Source of the DNA: Myxococcales bacterium
Lineage (GTDB): Bacteria > Myxococcota > Myxococcia > Myxococcales > Myxococcaceae
Assembly: GCA_003153055.1 (NCBI GenBank)
Contig: PMBV01000334.1
Span: 1 to 22,106 of the forward strand
Reading direction: 5' to 3'
DNA: 22,106 nt
Both the position numbers and the translations under genes were made by a program. Every line of letters begins with the position of its first letter. Position 1 is the first letter of the stretch. Below, piece by piece: positions 1-8,617 of this stretch. The notes under the pieces are model-generated. The model worked only from the letters and a program-made list of their open reading frames with translations. It searched no databases and was not told the DNA's origin.

Positions 1-2
1 GG

Positions 3-313
3 GCCCAGCGGCTCAGGGTGATGGCGTGGGGAACGACGGGGCTCGCGGCGGTGGGAGCCGGGGTATTCGTGGGGTTCCTCCTGCACGCCAACGCGGTGTA
101 CGGCAGCCCGACGACGGAGGGCACCTTCGCATGCATGGGCCAAGGCGCAGCTCGACCAGGGCGTCGAGTCCTCGCTCGATCGGCCAGGCGCGGCAGGGAG
201 AGGCCACAGGGGAGGTGCAGGCGCCGAAAGCTGCGTTGGAGCCGAGTGAGTATTCGCGTGACGGCGTTCATCTGGCGGGCGATGCTGATGGGCTACGGAG
301 GATGCGTCTATGA
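3..313 (+). pseudogene. Frame-broken 3' end of an upstream membrane protein gene
   Basis: No single frame reads sensibly through this stretch, but coding character moves through three frames. From the window start to about 130, the frame starting at base 3 has almost only G/C third positions and encodes a likely membrane segment (GLAAVGAGVFVGFLLHA). From about 130 to 190 the next frame is the better one (WAKAQLDQGVESSLDRPG). From about 190 the frame ending in TGA at 311-313 takes over (GEVQAPKAALEPSEY). That stop overlaps the next gene's ATG as ATGA, the usual sign of coupled translation, which supports the last frame being the true 3' end. Either the gene has two frameshifts or the assembly has small indels. 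The 5' part lies outside the window, and I do not recognise the family. Two overlapping single-frame ORFs here (18-401 and 26-313) are less convincing alternatives. Confidence 0.45.
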
Positions 314-1167
314 AGAGCGGAACCTGGGTACTCATCGCGGCGGGAGGGCTGATGGCATGCGCCGCCGCAGGCTGGAGGCTGTCGCAATTTCGCACCAGTG
401 AGAAGAGCGGCCCAGTGGCAGTGTCTTCAGGCTCGGTGACGGCTCCGGCCCAGGCGACTACGAAAGAGGCGTCTGCGCCGGAGCCTGCAGAGAAGGAACC
501 GGCACCAGGCGACAACCCGAGGGTCGTCAAATGGGTGTTCAGCGCAGCTGCGGGCGTGGAGATGGCTAGGAACGAGGTGACACTGGATGCCTACAAGATG
601 TGCTACCACGCAGGTGCGTGCTCGCTTGATGGCGTCGATTCGGTGGTCTACAAAAGGGGCGGAGCACACTACCAGGGTTCCTGTCACTGGAACGACTATC
701 AGCCGGACCATGCTGACATCTTTGATCGGATGAACCCCATGAACTGCGTGAGCGTGTCCGACGCAGAGGCGTTCTGCGACTGGGTGGGCGGGAGACTTCC
801 AACCTACGCTGAGTGGGTCGCAGAGGCGACGAACGGAGGCCAGAGGGCGTACCCGTGGGGCAACGAGAAGCCTTCTTGCGAACGCGCCGTTGTTCTCGAT
901 GATCCAATGGAACCCGGGTGCGGAAAGCACTGGTGGAAAGTGTGTTCGAAGCCCCTCGGCAACAGTGCCTCCGGGCTGTGTGATATGATTGGAAATGTAT
1001 CAGAATACGTCAGCAAGGATGGCGGGTATTTTGAAGTAGGGGGGAGCGATGTGAAGGGGTTTGAGGAGCTTGAGTCAGCCAACCTACTGCGAGGAAGCGC
1101 CGTAGGTTCTGATCAGCGCGACGATCGTTTCGGGTTTCGATGCGTCCGCAACCCAGTTCCTCGATAA
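310..1167 (+). CDS. FGE/SUMF1-fold lipoprotein (formylglycine-generating-enzyme-like, probably non-catalytic)
   Basis: This 285-residue protein starts with a hydrophobic leader and a lipobox-like LMAC (Cys17), followed by a Ser/Ala/Pro/Glu-rich linker to about residue 70. The rest is an FGE-sulfatase (SUMF1/EgtB/PvdO) domain. Its signatures are VSDAEAFCDWVGGRLPTYAEW (ending about residue 169), AYPWGNEKPSC, GLCDMIGNVSEYV (222-234) and a terminal FGFRCV. The domain has about eleven cysteines, which fits a disulfide-bonded envelope protein. I do not see the paired catalytic cysteines of true formylglycine-generating enzymes, so a binding or structural role is more likely than sulfatase maturation. 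The start is set by GGAGG at 297-301, eight bases before ATG. The coding region is somewhat richer in A/T than its neighbours. It lies 25 bp upstream of the giant M23 protein and is probably co-transcribed with it. Family call is confident; the role is inferred. Confidence 0.88.
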   Translation: MKSGTWVLIAAGGLMACAAAGWRLSQFRTSEKSGPVAVSSGSVTAPAQATTKEASAPEPAEKEPAPGDNPRVVKWVFSAAAGVEMARNEVTLDAYKMCYHAGACSLDGVDSVVYKRGGAHYQGSCHWNDYQPDHADIFDRMNPMNCVSVSDAEAFCDWVGGRLPTYAEWVAEATNGGQRAYPWGNEKPSCERAVVLDDPMEPGCGKHWWKVCSKPLGNSASGLCDMIGNVSEYVSKDGGYFEVGGSDVKGFEELESANLLRGSAVGSDQRDDRFGFRCVRNPVPR

Positions 1168-1192
1168 CTGGCTGAACTGGATTCGATCGACA

Positions 1193-4100
1193 ATGGCCGA
1201 GCAAGTGAAGAAGCGTCCGTCCAAATGGAGCGAACTGATTGTGGATGTCGATCCACCGTTCGACAGCCAAGCGTCTGCAGCTGACAGGAGAAGGAAGTAC
1301 GAGGACGCCGAGGCTGATGCCAAGCGAGCTGGTGGCGAAAAGCTCTGCCAGTGGCAAGAGAAGGAGAAGCTTGTAAGTCGCGATTATGGGAACATGCGGG
1401 CCCCTCCGCATCCGCCTGCCATGCCATGGGGCTTCCCCTTTCCCACCGACGAGTCGCGTCGAATTGCAAAGGCGTATGGGCGGGTGACCTCGCCCTACCA
1501 GCCTCGATACATCGTGGTTCCAGCGAGCCAGAGGGCGGAACCGCAATTCCATACTGGGGTAGATTTTAGTCTCCCGGTGGGAACTCCGCTGCTCGCCGTC
1601 GCCGATGGGGTTGTATGCCATTGCGGTCCTGCGAATCTCGGCGGGTGGACCGTCGTTCTTGATCACGGCGACGACTATTTTACGCAGTACATGCATTGTG
1701 ACGAATTTCGGGCCCAGAAGGGACAGAGAGTCCGCGCTAAAGATGTCATAGCCTGTTCCGGTGGCGGCGAGCCAAGTCCCCAGGAACGACGCGGTTCGAG
1801 TACTGGCCCTCACCTTCATTTTGGAGTTGCGTATCAAGGGCTTTGGAATGCGTTCATTGACCCGGTCTTGATGTACACTCTGTTTTCGCGGGTGCCCAGG
1901 TTCGGTGGCCCCTTTGACACGCGAGGCCGCCCGCCCAACATCTGGCGTCACTACGCGAACAACGAGAGCGCCGAAAACGGGGTCGGCGGCTACTACGCCG
2001 TTGGTCTTCGCCGGAATTACCATGGTGGCGTGCATCTGTTCCCGGATAACCGGGCAGCCAACACACCAGTTCGGGCCATGGCGCCCGGCTTCATCGTCGC
2101 CGCGCGGCTCCCTGGCAAGGGCTCGACGGCCCTCCACGCAGACGTCCTTCAATCCGTCGGGAACTGGCCGGGCTTCGTTCTGGTGCGCCATGAACTGGAA
2201 GAGCTCAAGGCCGAAGGCGAGAAGGGCAGCCGCGGCACATTCTACAGCCTGTACATGCACCTCAGGTCGCCCCTCTTCAAATCTGAAAGCGACTCGAGGA
2301 AAAGTGGTATCGCACCTCCTGCCGTCCTTGATCCGAAGGACCCGTACCTGGAGGTGCCGTGGTTTCTCTCCCTCGCGGAGCGCCGCTACGGAGCCTTTGT
2401 ACACACTGTCGACGAGCGACCGCCCGCGGCCACCCCTGGCAAGAAGGCCCCCGCCACCAATGCTGTTCAGCCGCTGGGTCAGCTCTTCTGGGCGGCAGAG
2501 AAGGTGGAAATCAAGTCTGACGCGACGACGAAGAATGAGTATCAGGTCACCGATGCCAACGTGAAGACGATCAAAGTCTCTTCACGCGACGCCGAAAGCA
2601 GCACGACGGGAGCGGCAACTCCCGGGGTGGACTGGGTCTACAAGCCGTCACCCGGCGAGCTGATCAAGGCAGTCGATGAGCTGGCCTGGGGCTCCGTCGT
2701 CACCTTCACTGAGCCGTTCCTTCCAGTCAAGGCGGGTGAGGTTCTTGGCTTCGTTGGTCCGCTCTCCAAAGACGTTGACCTTTCGAAACTGACGATTCCC
2801 GCTCATCTCCGCAACGCGAATGGCCGAGTTGCAACCGATGGGCACGGAGCGGCGCTCGCACAGAAGTTGACGTTGGGCTCTGGGTTCCTGCACTGGCAGG
2901 TCTTCGCACCGAAGAAGGGCGAGAACGGCGTAGAACTGCTGGTGAAGTTGGCAAAGGAGGTCACCAAAGGCGTGACGGTCGATTCCAGTCTGCCCCAACC
3001 GCAGCCTCCGGTCTTCTCGGCTATTTCCGATACCAACAATGACTGCTTCATCAGCATAGGCGAGCTGCGGTCGCAACTGAAGCCGGCGCTTCCCGAAGCG
3101 GACCGCGAGGCTTTCGAGACGGCAATCAAAGATGTCGAAGAAGACGTCAAGACGGACTTCAGCTACGCACGGGCGGTCATCGAGATGCTCGACGGGGCGA
3201 CATCCTTCGCTCCTGCACAGACCGACGTCGATTGGAATCCGGGGTGCAAACTCAAGTATCCGCTGCTGCTCCAGCTCGAAGAACAATTTCTTGTTCCACC
3301 GAACGAGAATTCCCGGACTCGTGGGAAGTATACACTGACTTTCAGCTTCTCTCGTCTGATTGGGGACCAGGTCGTCCCTCTGGCCTGTGGTCCGCTGTGT
3401 GACCGGTCTGTGTGCAGCCCGACCGCGAGGGGCCCAGGCCCCTGCACGCCGAAGCCGTTTGTGATCGACCCGGAGCTCTTTCGCAAACGACGGGATGCTG
3501 AAGAGAAGCTGGTGACCTTCAAGCTCATGGTGCCCGCGGACGCAGACCGCATGACCATCGACTTCGGGCCGGGGTTGGCCGGAGAAGCCATGGAGCCCCC
3601 AGTCGGGAGCGATCTCATTCTGCTCAAGGACGCGCTCGCTTCCAGGTGGCGCGGCTCGACCATCAAGCACCTCAACGAGTGGTCAGTCGACAGCGTCGAG
3701 AGCATCGCAGACAAGCTCAAGGACCACATCGAGCTCACCACCCTCGCCAAGGAGTTCGCCTGGTGCGACCCAGAGAAGGAAGTGACCATCGAGCGCAATG
3801 AGCTCGAGAATGCCGCCGTCCATTACGCCAAGAAGAAAGTCGAAGCCGCTGTACAGTTCTTTGCAGGGAAGGACTCTCTCCTTCCGGCCAATGGGACGAT
3901 CGAGGATCTCCACCCCACCACCGCGGTTTGGCTTCTGAATCTGCTTGATAGGCACAAAAAGGCAGCCCTCGTCGAGAGCATTTCAGCGAAGGCCTTTCGC
4001 AAGGAAGATGCCGCTCCGTTGTCGGTCGCCTGGGTCACCAATTCGAACGAGCCGAAGCCCGAGGTGGGTGGGCACGTGAACGTGCTGGTCATCGACGACG

Positions 4101-6412
4101 ACTTTGGAGAAGAAGGCAAAAGCACAATCAGCGTGATTGCCGAGGGACACGGCCGCCTGGAGTTGGCCAGTCTTCCCTACCAGCACGGAGGCGTGGCATT
4201 GGCTTCGGTCAGCGTCTGTTTCTGGGGTGACTGGCGGGTGGGAACCTGGCCGTCCCCAAAGGGCAAGGCCAAATTCGGCTTCCAGACGCTGAGCATCCAA
4301 CCTCTCGCGTTCGAGACCCTCTCAACCGAGGAAATCGGCAGTCATCTCAATGCTCCGGTCAAGGCCGGCGACGGAAAGTTGGGTTGGCTCATCAAGGTGA
4401 AGAGCCCAGTGCGGGCGGTCGAAGGCTTCGTCACCATGCAGAGCCGAAAGCCCGACGGCCAGTGGCCGGCTCCCAGCTCCCGCGAGGATGCCGTCGTGGC
4501 AGCGACTGCACGGCCTGTGCTCGAGGTTCCGACGGAAGACGGAAAGGGCGTGCCGAAGGACGCGGCGGCCCTGGACGTGAGGGACGGATTCATCGTCGGG
4601 CTCAAAGACCCCAAAGGCAAGGACGCGAGCGTTTCGCCCGGGTTCAAGCTCAGCGACTTCCGCCTTGCGGCCACCGACATCCTCGTGGCCTGTCCACTCC
4701 TCGATGCGCTGCTGCAGATCCGCGCCAGGGTGAGCGAGCTGCAACTGAGCATCGACTCCATTGCGAGCGATGGGGTGTCGATGGTTGTCCGGCCGACGGT
4801 CGCACCAGCAGCAACGCCGGCCGGCACGCCATCGAAGCTGGTCGCCGCCTGCGAAGCGGTGGCGAAGGAAGTCGCGAAGACGACCCGTCTCGCGGTGCGG
4901 CCGGCGAACGACAAGCTCGGCCGCGTGGAACTCTCGGTGGGAGGAACCATCGCCCACCTGACGAGCTGTCCCGCGCTCGCGACGTACGCCTCGGTGCTGC
5001 GAACCAGCTCCAGCGGGGACTTCATCCTCGACGCCTCGGGGAGCCTCGGCAAATTCACCCCGACAAACCTTCGCACCGCCTACGCGGGCTCTGGCTTCCG
5101 CTTGGCTGTGACTCTGGCGAGAGCACTCGAGTATTTGCTTTCCAAGATTGGGAAGTTTGCCGTTGTGTGGCTGTCCCGCGACGGGCTGGGCTGCCGTATC
5201 AACAGTCGTACCCCCGCGGCCGCCACCTTCGTTCGTGACTGTGGCCTCTTCAGCTCGACGAGTGTCGAGAAGGACGGACTCACCATGACCGTCAGCCCAG
5301 ATGCGCAACGATTCATGTCCGTTCAATTCGAAACGGGCCCACTCGTCGCTGCGCTCACCAAGCGGGCTGATATCAAGCCTGGCGAGCAGCTTCAGTACCG
5401 GTTCTTCTTTGAGACGCTCAACGGGCTCAAGTACTTGGTGGGTGATGACGGCGCGTCGTGGCCGACGGACGAGCGGGCGCCCCTGACTCCGCAAATCATT
5501 GAGTCGCTTGCTTCTCGCAGGCCCAAGCCAGAGCGCCCCAGCTACGGCCCGTCGGCACCGGCTGCCGACCTCTTCAGCAAGGTCACCATTGATGGTTTGG
5601 TTCTGACGTGGATGACCAGCAAGGGGGTAGCTGGCATCGAGGCGCGTTTCTTCTGTCTCGGCTTGCCTGCTGACTGGGCCAACTTGACCGTGAAGGTTTC
5701 GGTGGCGACGACGGGAGCCTTCGCCACGGTGCCGGGAGCCGGAAGCCTCAAGCGGCCGCAGGACGATGCCGTGCTGGTTGTACAGGTCCCCGTACCAGAC
5801 AGTAAGGACTACACTGGGAACGTGAGGATTCGGGTTGAGGTTCAGATGAAGGGGAAGGCCTTTGACCAGGTGACCCCCATCGAAAGGAGCCTCGACTGCG
5901 AGCCCAAATGGCTCCAGGGCAACCTGACACTCGACGACACGGCGCCCGAGGTGCTTGTCATTCGCTGCCGGGGCCAGGGCTTCGAGCTGCCCGAGGTCGT
6001 CAACAGCACTGAGTCGCCAGTGGGCTCTTCGCGCGAGTTCGTGCTGGAGGTCGAGGACGTGACCGTCGAGGCTGCGCAGGGCAATACGCGCCCGAGGGCG
6101 CCAGCCCTCCCAACGGTGACCTACGCGCTTCCCGGGAGCCACACCGGCTTCCTGAAGGGCGCCGGGCCAGAGGCAGGCCTGTTCGAGGCGAGACTGGCCA
6201 AGGTCGCGGGTACCGCGAGGGCGGCCCCCATTCCGATGGTGGTCGGGCGCACGTACAAGCTGAGTCTCGCGCGCCCGAGGTCCGATGGGCCTACCCGCAG
6301 GCCCGTGCGCGGGAAGCCCCTCGCCCCCATCTCTCAGACCTACACCTTCAGGGGCCCGGCGGTGACTCCGACAGTACCCGGAGCCGCTTCGGGTCCGGGC
6401 GCGAGGAAATGA
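1193..6412 (+). CDS. Giant (1,739 aa) M23-family peptidase protein with a second, degenerate M23 domain and an EF-hand loop
   Basis: The N-terminal part holds a complete LytM/M23 zinc peptidase domain (about residues 100-235). It has HTGVD (H120, D124) and GPHLHF (H207, H209), the usual zinc and catalytic residues for cutting peptidoglycan cross-bridges. A second M23-like domain begins near residue 265 (YHGGVHL, H277 and H281) and resumes after an insertion at VKAGEVLGFVG and FLHWQVF (H567). Here the zinc Asp is His and the first His of the HxH pair is Phe, so it is probably inactive. Residues 613-624 form a canonical EF-hand loop (D-x-N-x-D-x-F-I-S-x-x-E). The remaining 1,100 residues are low in cysteine, look beta-rich and match nothing I recognise. 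There is no signal peptide or membrane segment, so export would need a specialised system. It follows the FGE-fold gene by 25 bp and precedes the SleB-type gene by one base. No clear Shine-Dalgarno sequence precedes the ATG. Confidence 0.9.
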   Translation: MAEQVKKRPSKWSELIVDVDPPFDSQASAADRRRKYEDAEADAKRAGGEKLCQWQEKEKLVSRDYGNMRAPPHPPAMPWGFPFPTDESRRIAKAYGRVTSPYQPRYIVVPASQRAEPQFHTGVDFSLPVGTPLLAVADGVVCHCGPANLGGWTVVLDHGDDYFTQYMHCDEFRAQKGQRVRAKDVIACSGGGEPSPQERRGSSTGPHLHFGVAYQGLWNAFIDPVLMYTLFSRVPRFGGPFDTRGRPPNIWRHYANNESAENGVGGYYAVGLRRNYHGGVHLFPDNRAANTPVRAMAPGFIVAARLPGKGSTALHADVLQSVGNWPGFVLVRHELEELKAEGEKGSRGTFYSLYMHLRSPLFKSESDSRKSGIAPPAVLDPKDPYLEVPWFLSLAERRYGAFVHTVDERPPAATPGKKAPATNAVQPLGQLFWAAEKVEIKSDATTKNEYQVTDANVKTIKVSSRDAESSTTGAATPGVDWVYKPSPGELIKAVDELAWGSVVTFTEPFLPVKAGEVLGFVGPLSKDVDLSKLTIPAHLRNANGRVATDGHGAALAQKLTLGSGFLHWQVFAPKKGENGVELLVKLAKEVTKGVTVDSSLPQPQPPVFSAISDTNNDCFISIGELRSQLKPALPEADREAFETAIKDVEEDVKTDFSYARAVIEMLDGATSFAPAQTDVDWNPGCKLKYPLLLQLEEQFLVPPNENSRTRGKYTLTFSFSRLIGDQVVPLACGPLCDRSVCSPTARGPGPCTPKPFVIDPELFRKRRDAEEKLVTFKLMVPADADRMTIDFGPGLAGEAMEPPVGSDLILLKDALASRWRGSTIKHLNEWSVDSVESIADKLKDHIELTTLAKEFAWCDPEKEVTIERNELENAAVHYAKKKVEAAVQFFAGKDSLLPANGTIEDLHPTTAVWLLNLLDRHKKAALVESISAKAFRKEDAAPLSVAWVTNSNEPKPEVGGHVNVLVIDDDFGEEGKSTISVIAEGHGRLELASLPYQHGGVALASVSVCFWGDWRVGTWPSPKGKAKFGFQTLSIQPLAFETLSTEEIGSHLNAPVKAGDGKLGWLIKVKSPVRAVEGFVTMQSRKPDGQWPAPSSREDAVVAATARPVLEVPTEDGKGVPKDAAALDVRDGFIVGLKDPKGKDASVSPGFKLSDFRLAATDILVACPLLDALLQIRARVSELQLSIDSIASDGVSMVVRPTVAPAATPAGTPSKLVAACEAVAKEVAKTTRLAVRPANDKLGRVELSVGGTIAHLTSCPALATYASVLRTSSSGDFILDASGSLGKFTPTNLRTAYAGSGFRLAVTLARALEYLLSKIGKFAVVWLSRDGLGCRINSRTPAAATFVRDCGLFSSTSVEKDGLTMTVSPDAQRFMSVQFETGPLVAALTKRADIKPGEQLQYRFFFETLNGLKYLVGDDGASWPTDERAPLTPQIIESLASRRPKPERPSYGPSAPAADLFSKVTIDGLVLTWMTSKGVAGIEARFFCLGLPADWANLTVKVSVATTGAFATVPGAGSLKRPQDDAVLVVQVPVPDSKDYTGNVRIRVEVQMKGKAFDQVTPIERSLDCEPKWLQGNLTLDDTAPEVLVIRCRGQGFELPEVVNSTESPVGSSREFVLEVEDVTVEAAQGNTRPRAPALPTVTYALPGSHTGFLKGAGPEAGLFEARLAKVAGTARAAPIPMVVGRTYKLSLARPRSDGPTRRPVRGKPLAPISQTYTFRGPAVTPTVPGAASGPGARK
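6403..6407 (+). promoter_or_regulatory. Ribosome binding site that fixes the start of the SleB-type gene
   Basis: GAGGA sits six bases before the ATG at 6414, inside the last codons of the giant M23 gene. The two genes are separated by a single base (TGA at 6410-6412, ATG at 6414). This spacing implies coupled translation of the two wall-hydrolase genes. Confidence 0.7.
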
Positions 6413-6413
6413 C

Positions 6414-8498
6414 ATGAGCCAGAGTCCCGATGCGAGACCGCTCCCTGGAGTGGATCTCGGCTACTACGGAGCAGTCCGGTTCCGCGTTGCTCCGCTGGTC
6501 GAGCTCGAGCCAGACACGACGCCCATCACCATTGACTCCGTGCGGATCAACGCCTTCACCCTCACCGGCACAGTGAGGAACCTGAAGGAGACCGTTGGGT
6601 GCAAGCTGGAATGGAAGGTGTCGACATCAGTCTCTGAGTCCGAGAGGGCCACCGAACGCACCGTCGCTCACCCGCGACCAACAGTGTTGGTTCCGAGCGG
6701 GGCGACCTATGAAATCAAGGAGCAAGGCGCGAATGGGCCTGTGCCGCTCGTGGTGGATGCCTTCGAGCTCGACCTGATTGGGACTGGGCGTTTGGGCTAC
6801 ACACTCGAGCTGCAGATGATTGGGCAGGCTCCGAAGAGCGTTGCCAGTAAGACCTCGGGCATTGAGGTCAACTTGCCCGTCACAGTCACCACTTGGATGC
6901 CGAGTGCGCCCGCGCTCCCCACCGTACCCTCCGGTCGCGAGTCGAATACGAGCGACAGCGAGGTGGCCGCGGATGATGTCGTGGCGCTCGCCGCTCGGGC
7001 TTTCGCTGATGGTTCACCCCCACCTCAGAATCAGGGAGCTAAGGAACCGGTGGTGGTCGGCGGGTTGGTGTCCTTTGACGTGGTTCCCTGCCAGGGCTTC
7101 GTTGGGCATCCACTGAGGCTCGACATCGCCGAGTTCGTGGATGACTCCCACGAGATGGAGGGAACCCGCACATCATTCCTTTGGACTCCGAGCGGGATGG
7201 GCAAGGAGACCTTCAAATGGCGGATCGGCATGCTGAGTCGCGGAGAAGCCCACATCCTTGCTCCGAGCACGGTTGAGGCTGGGTCCCGCGCGTTCCGCTG
7301 GACGGTGACTGCTTTTCGGTCGGCGCCGCCCCCGGGGGCTGCGGGCGAGGCCCCTGGCTCAGTTACCGAGACTGACGTGGTGACATCGTCCTCGGTGGAG
7401 TTCTGCACCGCCGAGCATCCGCGTTTGGCCCAGCTTTCGCTGTCGGAGCGGGCTGCCTCGACCACCGATGGCTCGTTGTCAGAGCTGGTCGTCTCGGCGA
7501 CGTTCGAGAATCTCGACCACTCCCTCGAGTTCGACATGGACCTCGAACTCATGGTCAAGAGCGAGAAGGTCAATCAGGGGTTCGTTCAACTGTCGAAGCT
7601 CTTGTCGGATCTCGGTCGAAATGACGACTTGAAGTTGAAGACGTCGGCGCGGGTCAAGATGGCTGCGCTCAACCAAGCTGCAATTCTCATCAGCGGCTGC
7701 CGCGAGACCTTGAGGGCGTTCGACCCGGAGCTTGGGCTCTTCGCAGCCATCAGCTTCGGGTCTGCCGCCGTCTCGACACAAGGGAACTGCGTGTTCAATA
7801 GTGTGGCCAGCTACACGCCAAACCTCGAGTCAGCCCCCAACGCAGCCGGCTTCGCCCCCTTTCGCGCCGGTTGGCTGACTCGGCCCGAGGTCGGCATCGC
7901 GGTGTGCACCAAGTTGAGAAAGCTCGACGGCGAGCCTGTCGATCTGGCGGGGAGCACCTCGGTCCCACAGCCCTTGTGGAGCGAATACCGAGTCTTCCTG
8001 GCCATCGTGGTTGGCGAGGCGGGGGGGACTTCAGAGGTGTCCTGGCGTGGGGTTGCTCATACGATGCTGAATCGAAAGAACGCTCCTTTCCCAGATTGGG
8101 CGACTTTTACGAGTATCGAGAAGGTGGCAAGCGCGAAGAGCCAGTTCAACGCCTACGAGGGTGCGAACTTCCGGGCGGCGATGGCCTACTTCGAGCGCAA
8201 ATACGTGAAGAAGGACGTCGTCGATAGGACAGCGGACGAAAGAAAGTACGCCCGCATGGAGGATGTGCTGATTCCCGTATTCATGGCTGGGGTCGGGGAG
8301 CGGCCTGAGACAGGCGTGGGTCCGCACAACGGCTGGGGAGTGAACTACTTCTTCAGCCCGAAGCTCTTGGCGCAGGAGCACAAGAGTCCTCCGACGTGGG
8401 CCAAAGACTACGAGGACGTGACCGGTCGCTTTTCGCCTCCCGGCGGAGGAGTCAACCCAGATTTTCGCTTCTTCCGCCGTCGCCCGGGCCAGTCCTGA
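6414..8498 (+). CDS. SleB-type cell-wall hydrolase domain protein with long N-terminal extension
   Basis: This 694-residue protein ends in a domain (about 523-680) resembling the SleB/CwlJ hydrolase_2 family of lytic transglycosylase-like enzymes. It has the motif VVGEAGG with the expected catalytic Glu at 535, VAHTMLNRKN, and QFNAYEG, matching the family pattern E-A-x-G-E, V-x-N-R and Q-F. The first 520 residues look beta-rich (alternating hydrophobic pattern, several Ala/Pro/Gly linkers near residues 160-205 and 300-320) and have no family I can name. They may be a targeting or delivery region. There is no signal peptide. The gene is coupled to the upstream M23 gene, so one transcript would supply a peptidase for cross-bridges and an enzyme for glycan strands, the two bond classes of peptidoglycan. 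The domain call is good; substrate and destination are inference. Confidence 0.85.
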   Translation: MSQSPDARPLPGVDLGYYGAVRFRVAPLVELEPDTTPITIDSVRINAFTLTGTVRNLKETVGCKLEWKVSTSVSESERATERTVAHPRPTVLVPSGATYEIKEQGANGPVPLVVDAFELDLIGTGRLGYTLELQMIGQAPKSVASKTSGIEVNLPVTVTTWMPSAPALPTVPSGRESNTSDSEVAADDVVALAARAFADGSPPPQNQGAKEPVVVGGLVSFDVVPCQGFVGHPLRLDIAEFVDDSHEMEGTRTSFLWTPSGMGKETFKWRIGMLSRGEAHILAPSTVEAGSRAFRWTVTAFRSAPPPGAAGEAPGSVTETDVVTSSSVEFCTAEHPRLAQLSLSERAASTTDGSLSELVVSATFENLDHSLEFDMDLELMVKSEKVNQGFVQLSKLLSDLGRNDDLKLKTSARVKMAALNQAAILISGCRETLRAFDPELGLFAAISFGSAAVSTQGNCVFNSVASYTPNLESAPNAAGFAPFRAGWLTRPEVGIAVCTKLRKLDGEPVDLAGSTSVPQPLWSEYRVFLAIVVGEAGGTSEVSWRGVAHTMLNRKNAPFPDWATFTSIEKVASAKSQFNAYEGANFRAAMAYFERKYVKKDVVDRTADERKYARMEDVLIPVFMAGVGERPETGVGPHNGWGVNYFFSPKLLAQEHKSPPTWAKDYEDVTGRFSPPGGGVNPDFRFFRRRPGQS

Positions 8499-8549
8499 GC
8501 GGGCTCTGTCCGTCGGAGGTTGTCGAGGCCGCGTTGGCCGACGGCGTCG

Positions 8550-8580
8550 AGCCCGTCGCCACCTCACGCCTTGACGGGCT
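8550..8580. repeat. Inverted repeat downstream of the SleB-type gene
   Basis: AGCCCGTC (8550-8557) and GACGGGCT (8573-8580) are perfect 8-base arms around a 15-base loop, 50 bases after the stop at 8498. No T-run follows, so it is at best a weak terminator for the wall-hydrolase operon. The rest of 8499-8610 shows nothing. Confidence 0.35.
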
Positions 8581-8617
8581 TGGTCCCCGAGCGCCCTGTG
8601 GAGAGCCTCCGAGGCGC

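Noticed and set aside
310..1167. Active formylglycine-generating enzyme (sulfatase activator)
   Set aside because: The fold motifs are present but the paired catalytic cysteines are not seen, and no sulfatase gene is near.
4322..6415. A 697-codon minus-strand frame opposite the giant M23 gene
   Set aside because: Antisense artefact of high GC codon use; the plus strand carries the recognisable protein and is coupled to its neighbours.
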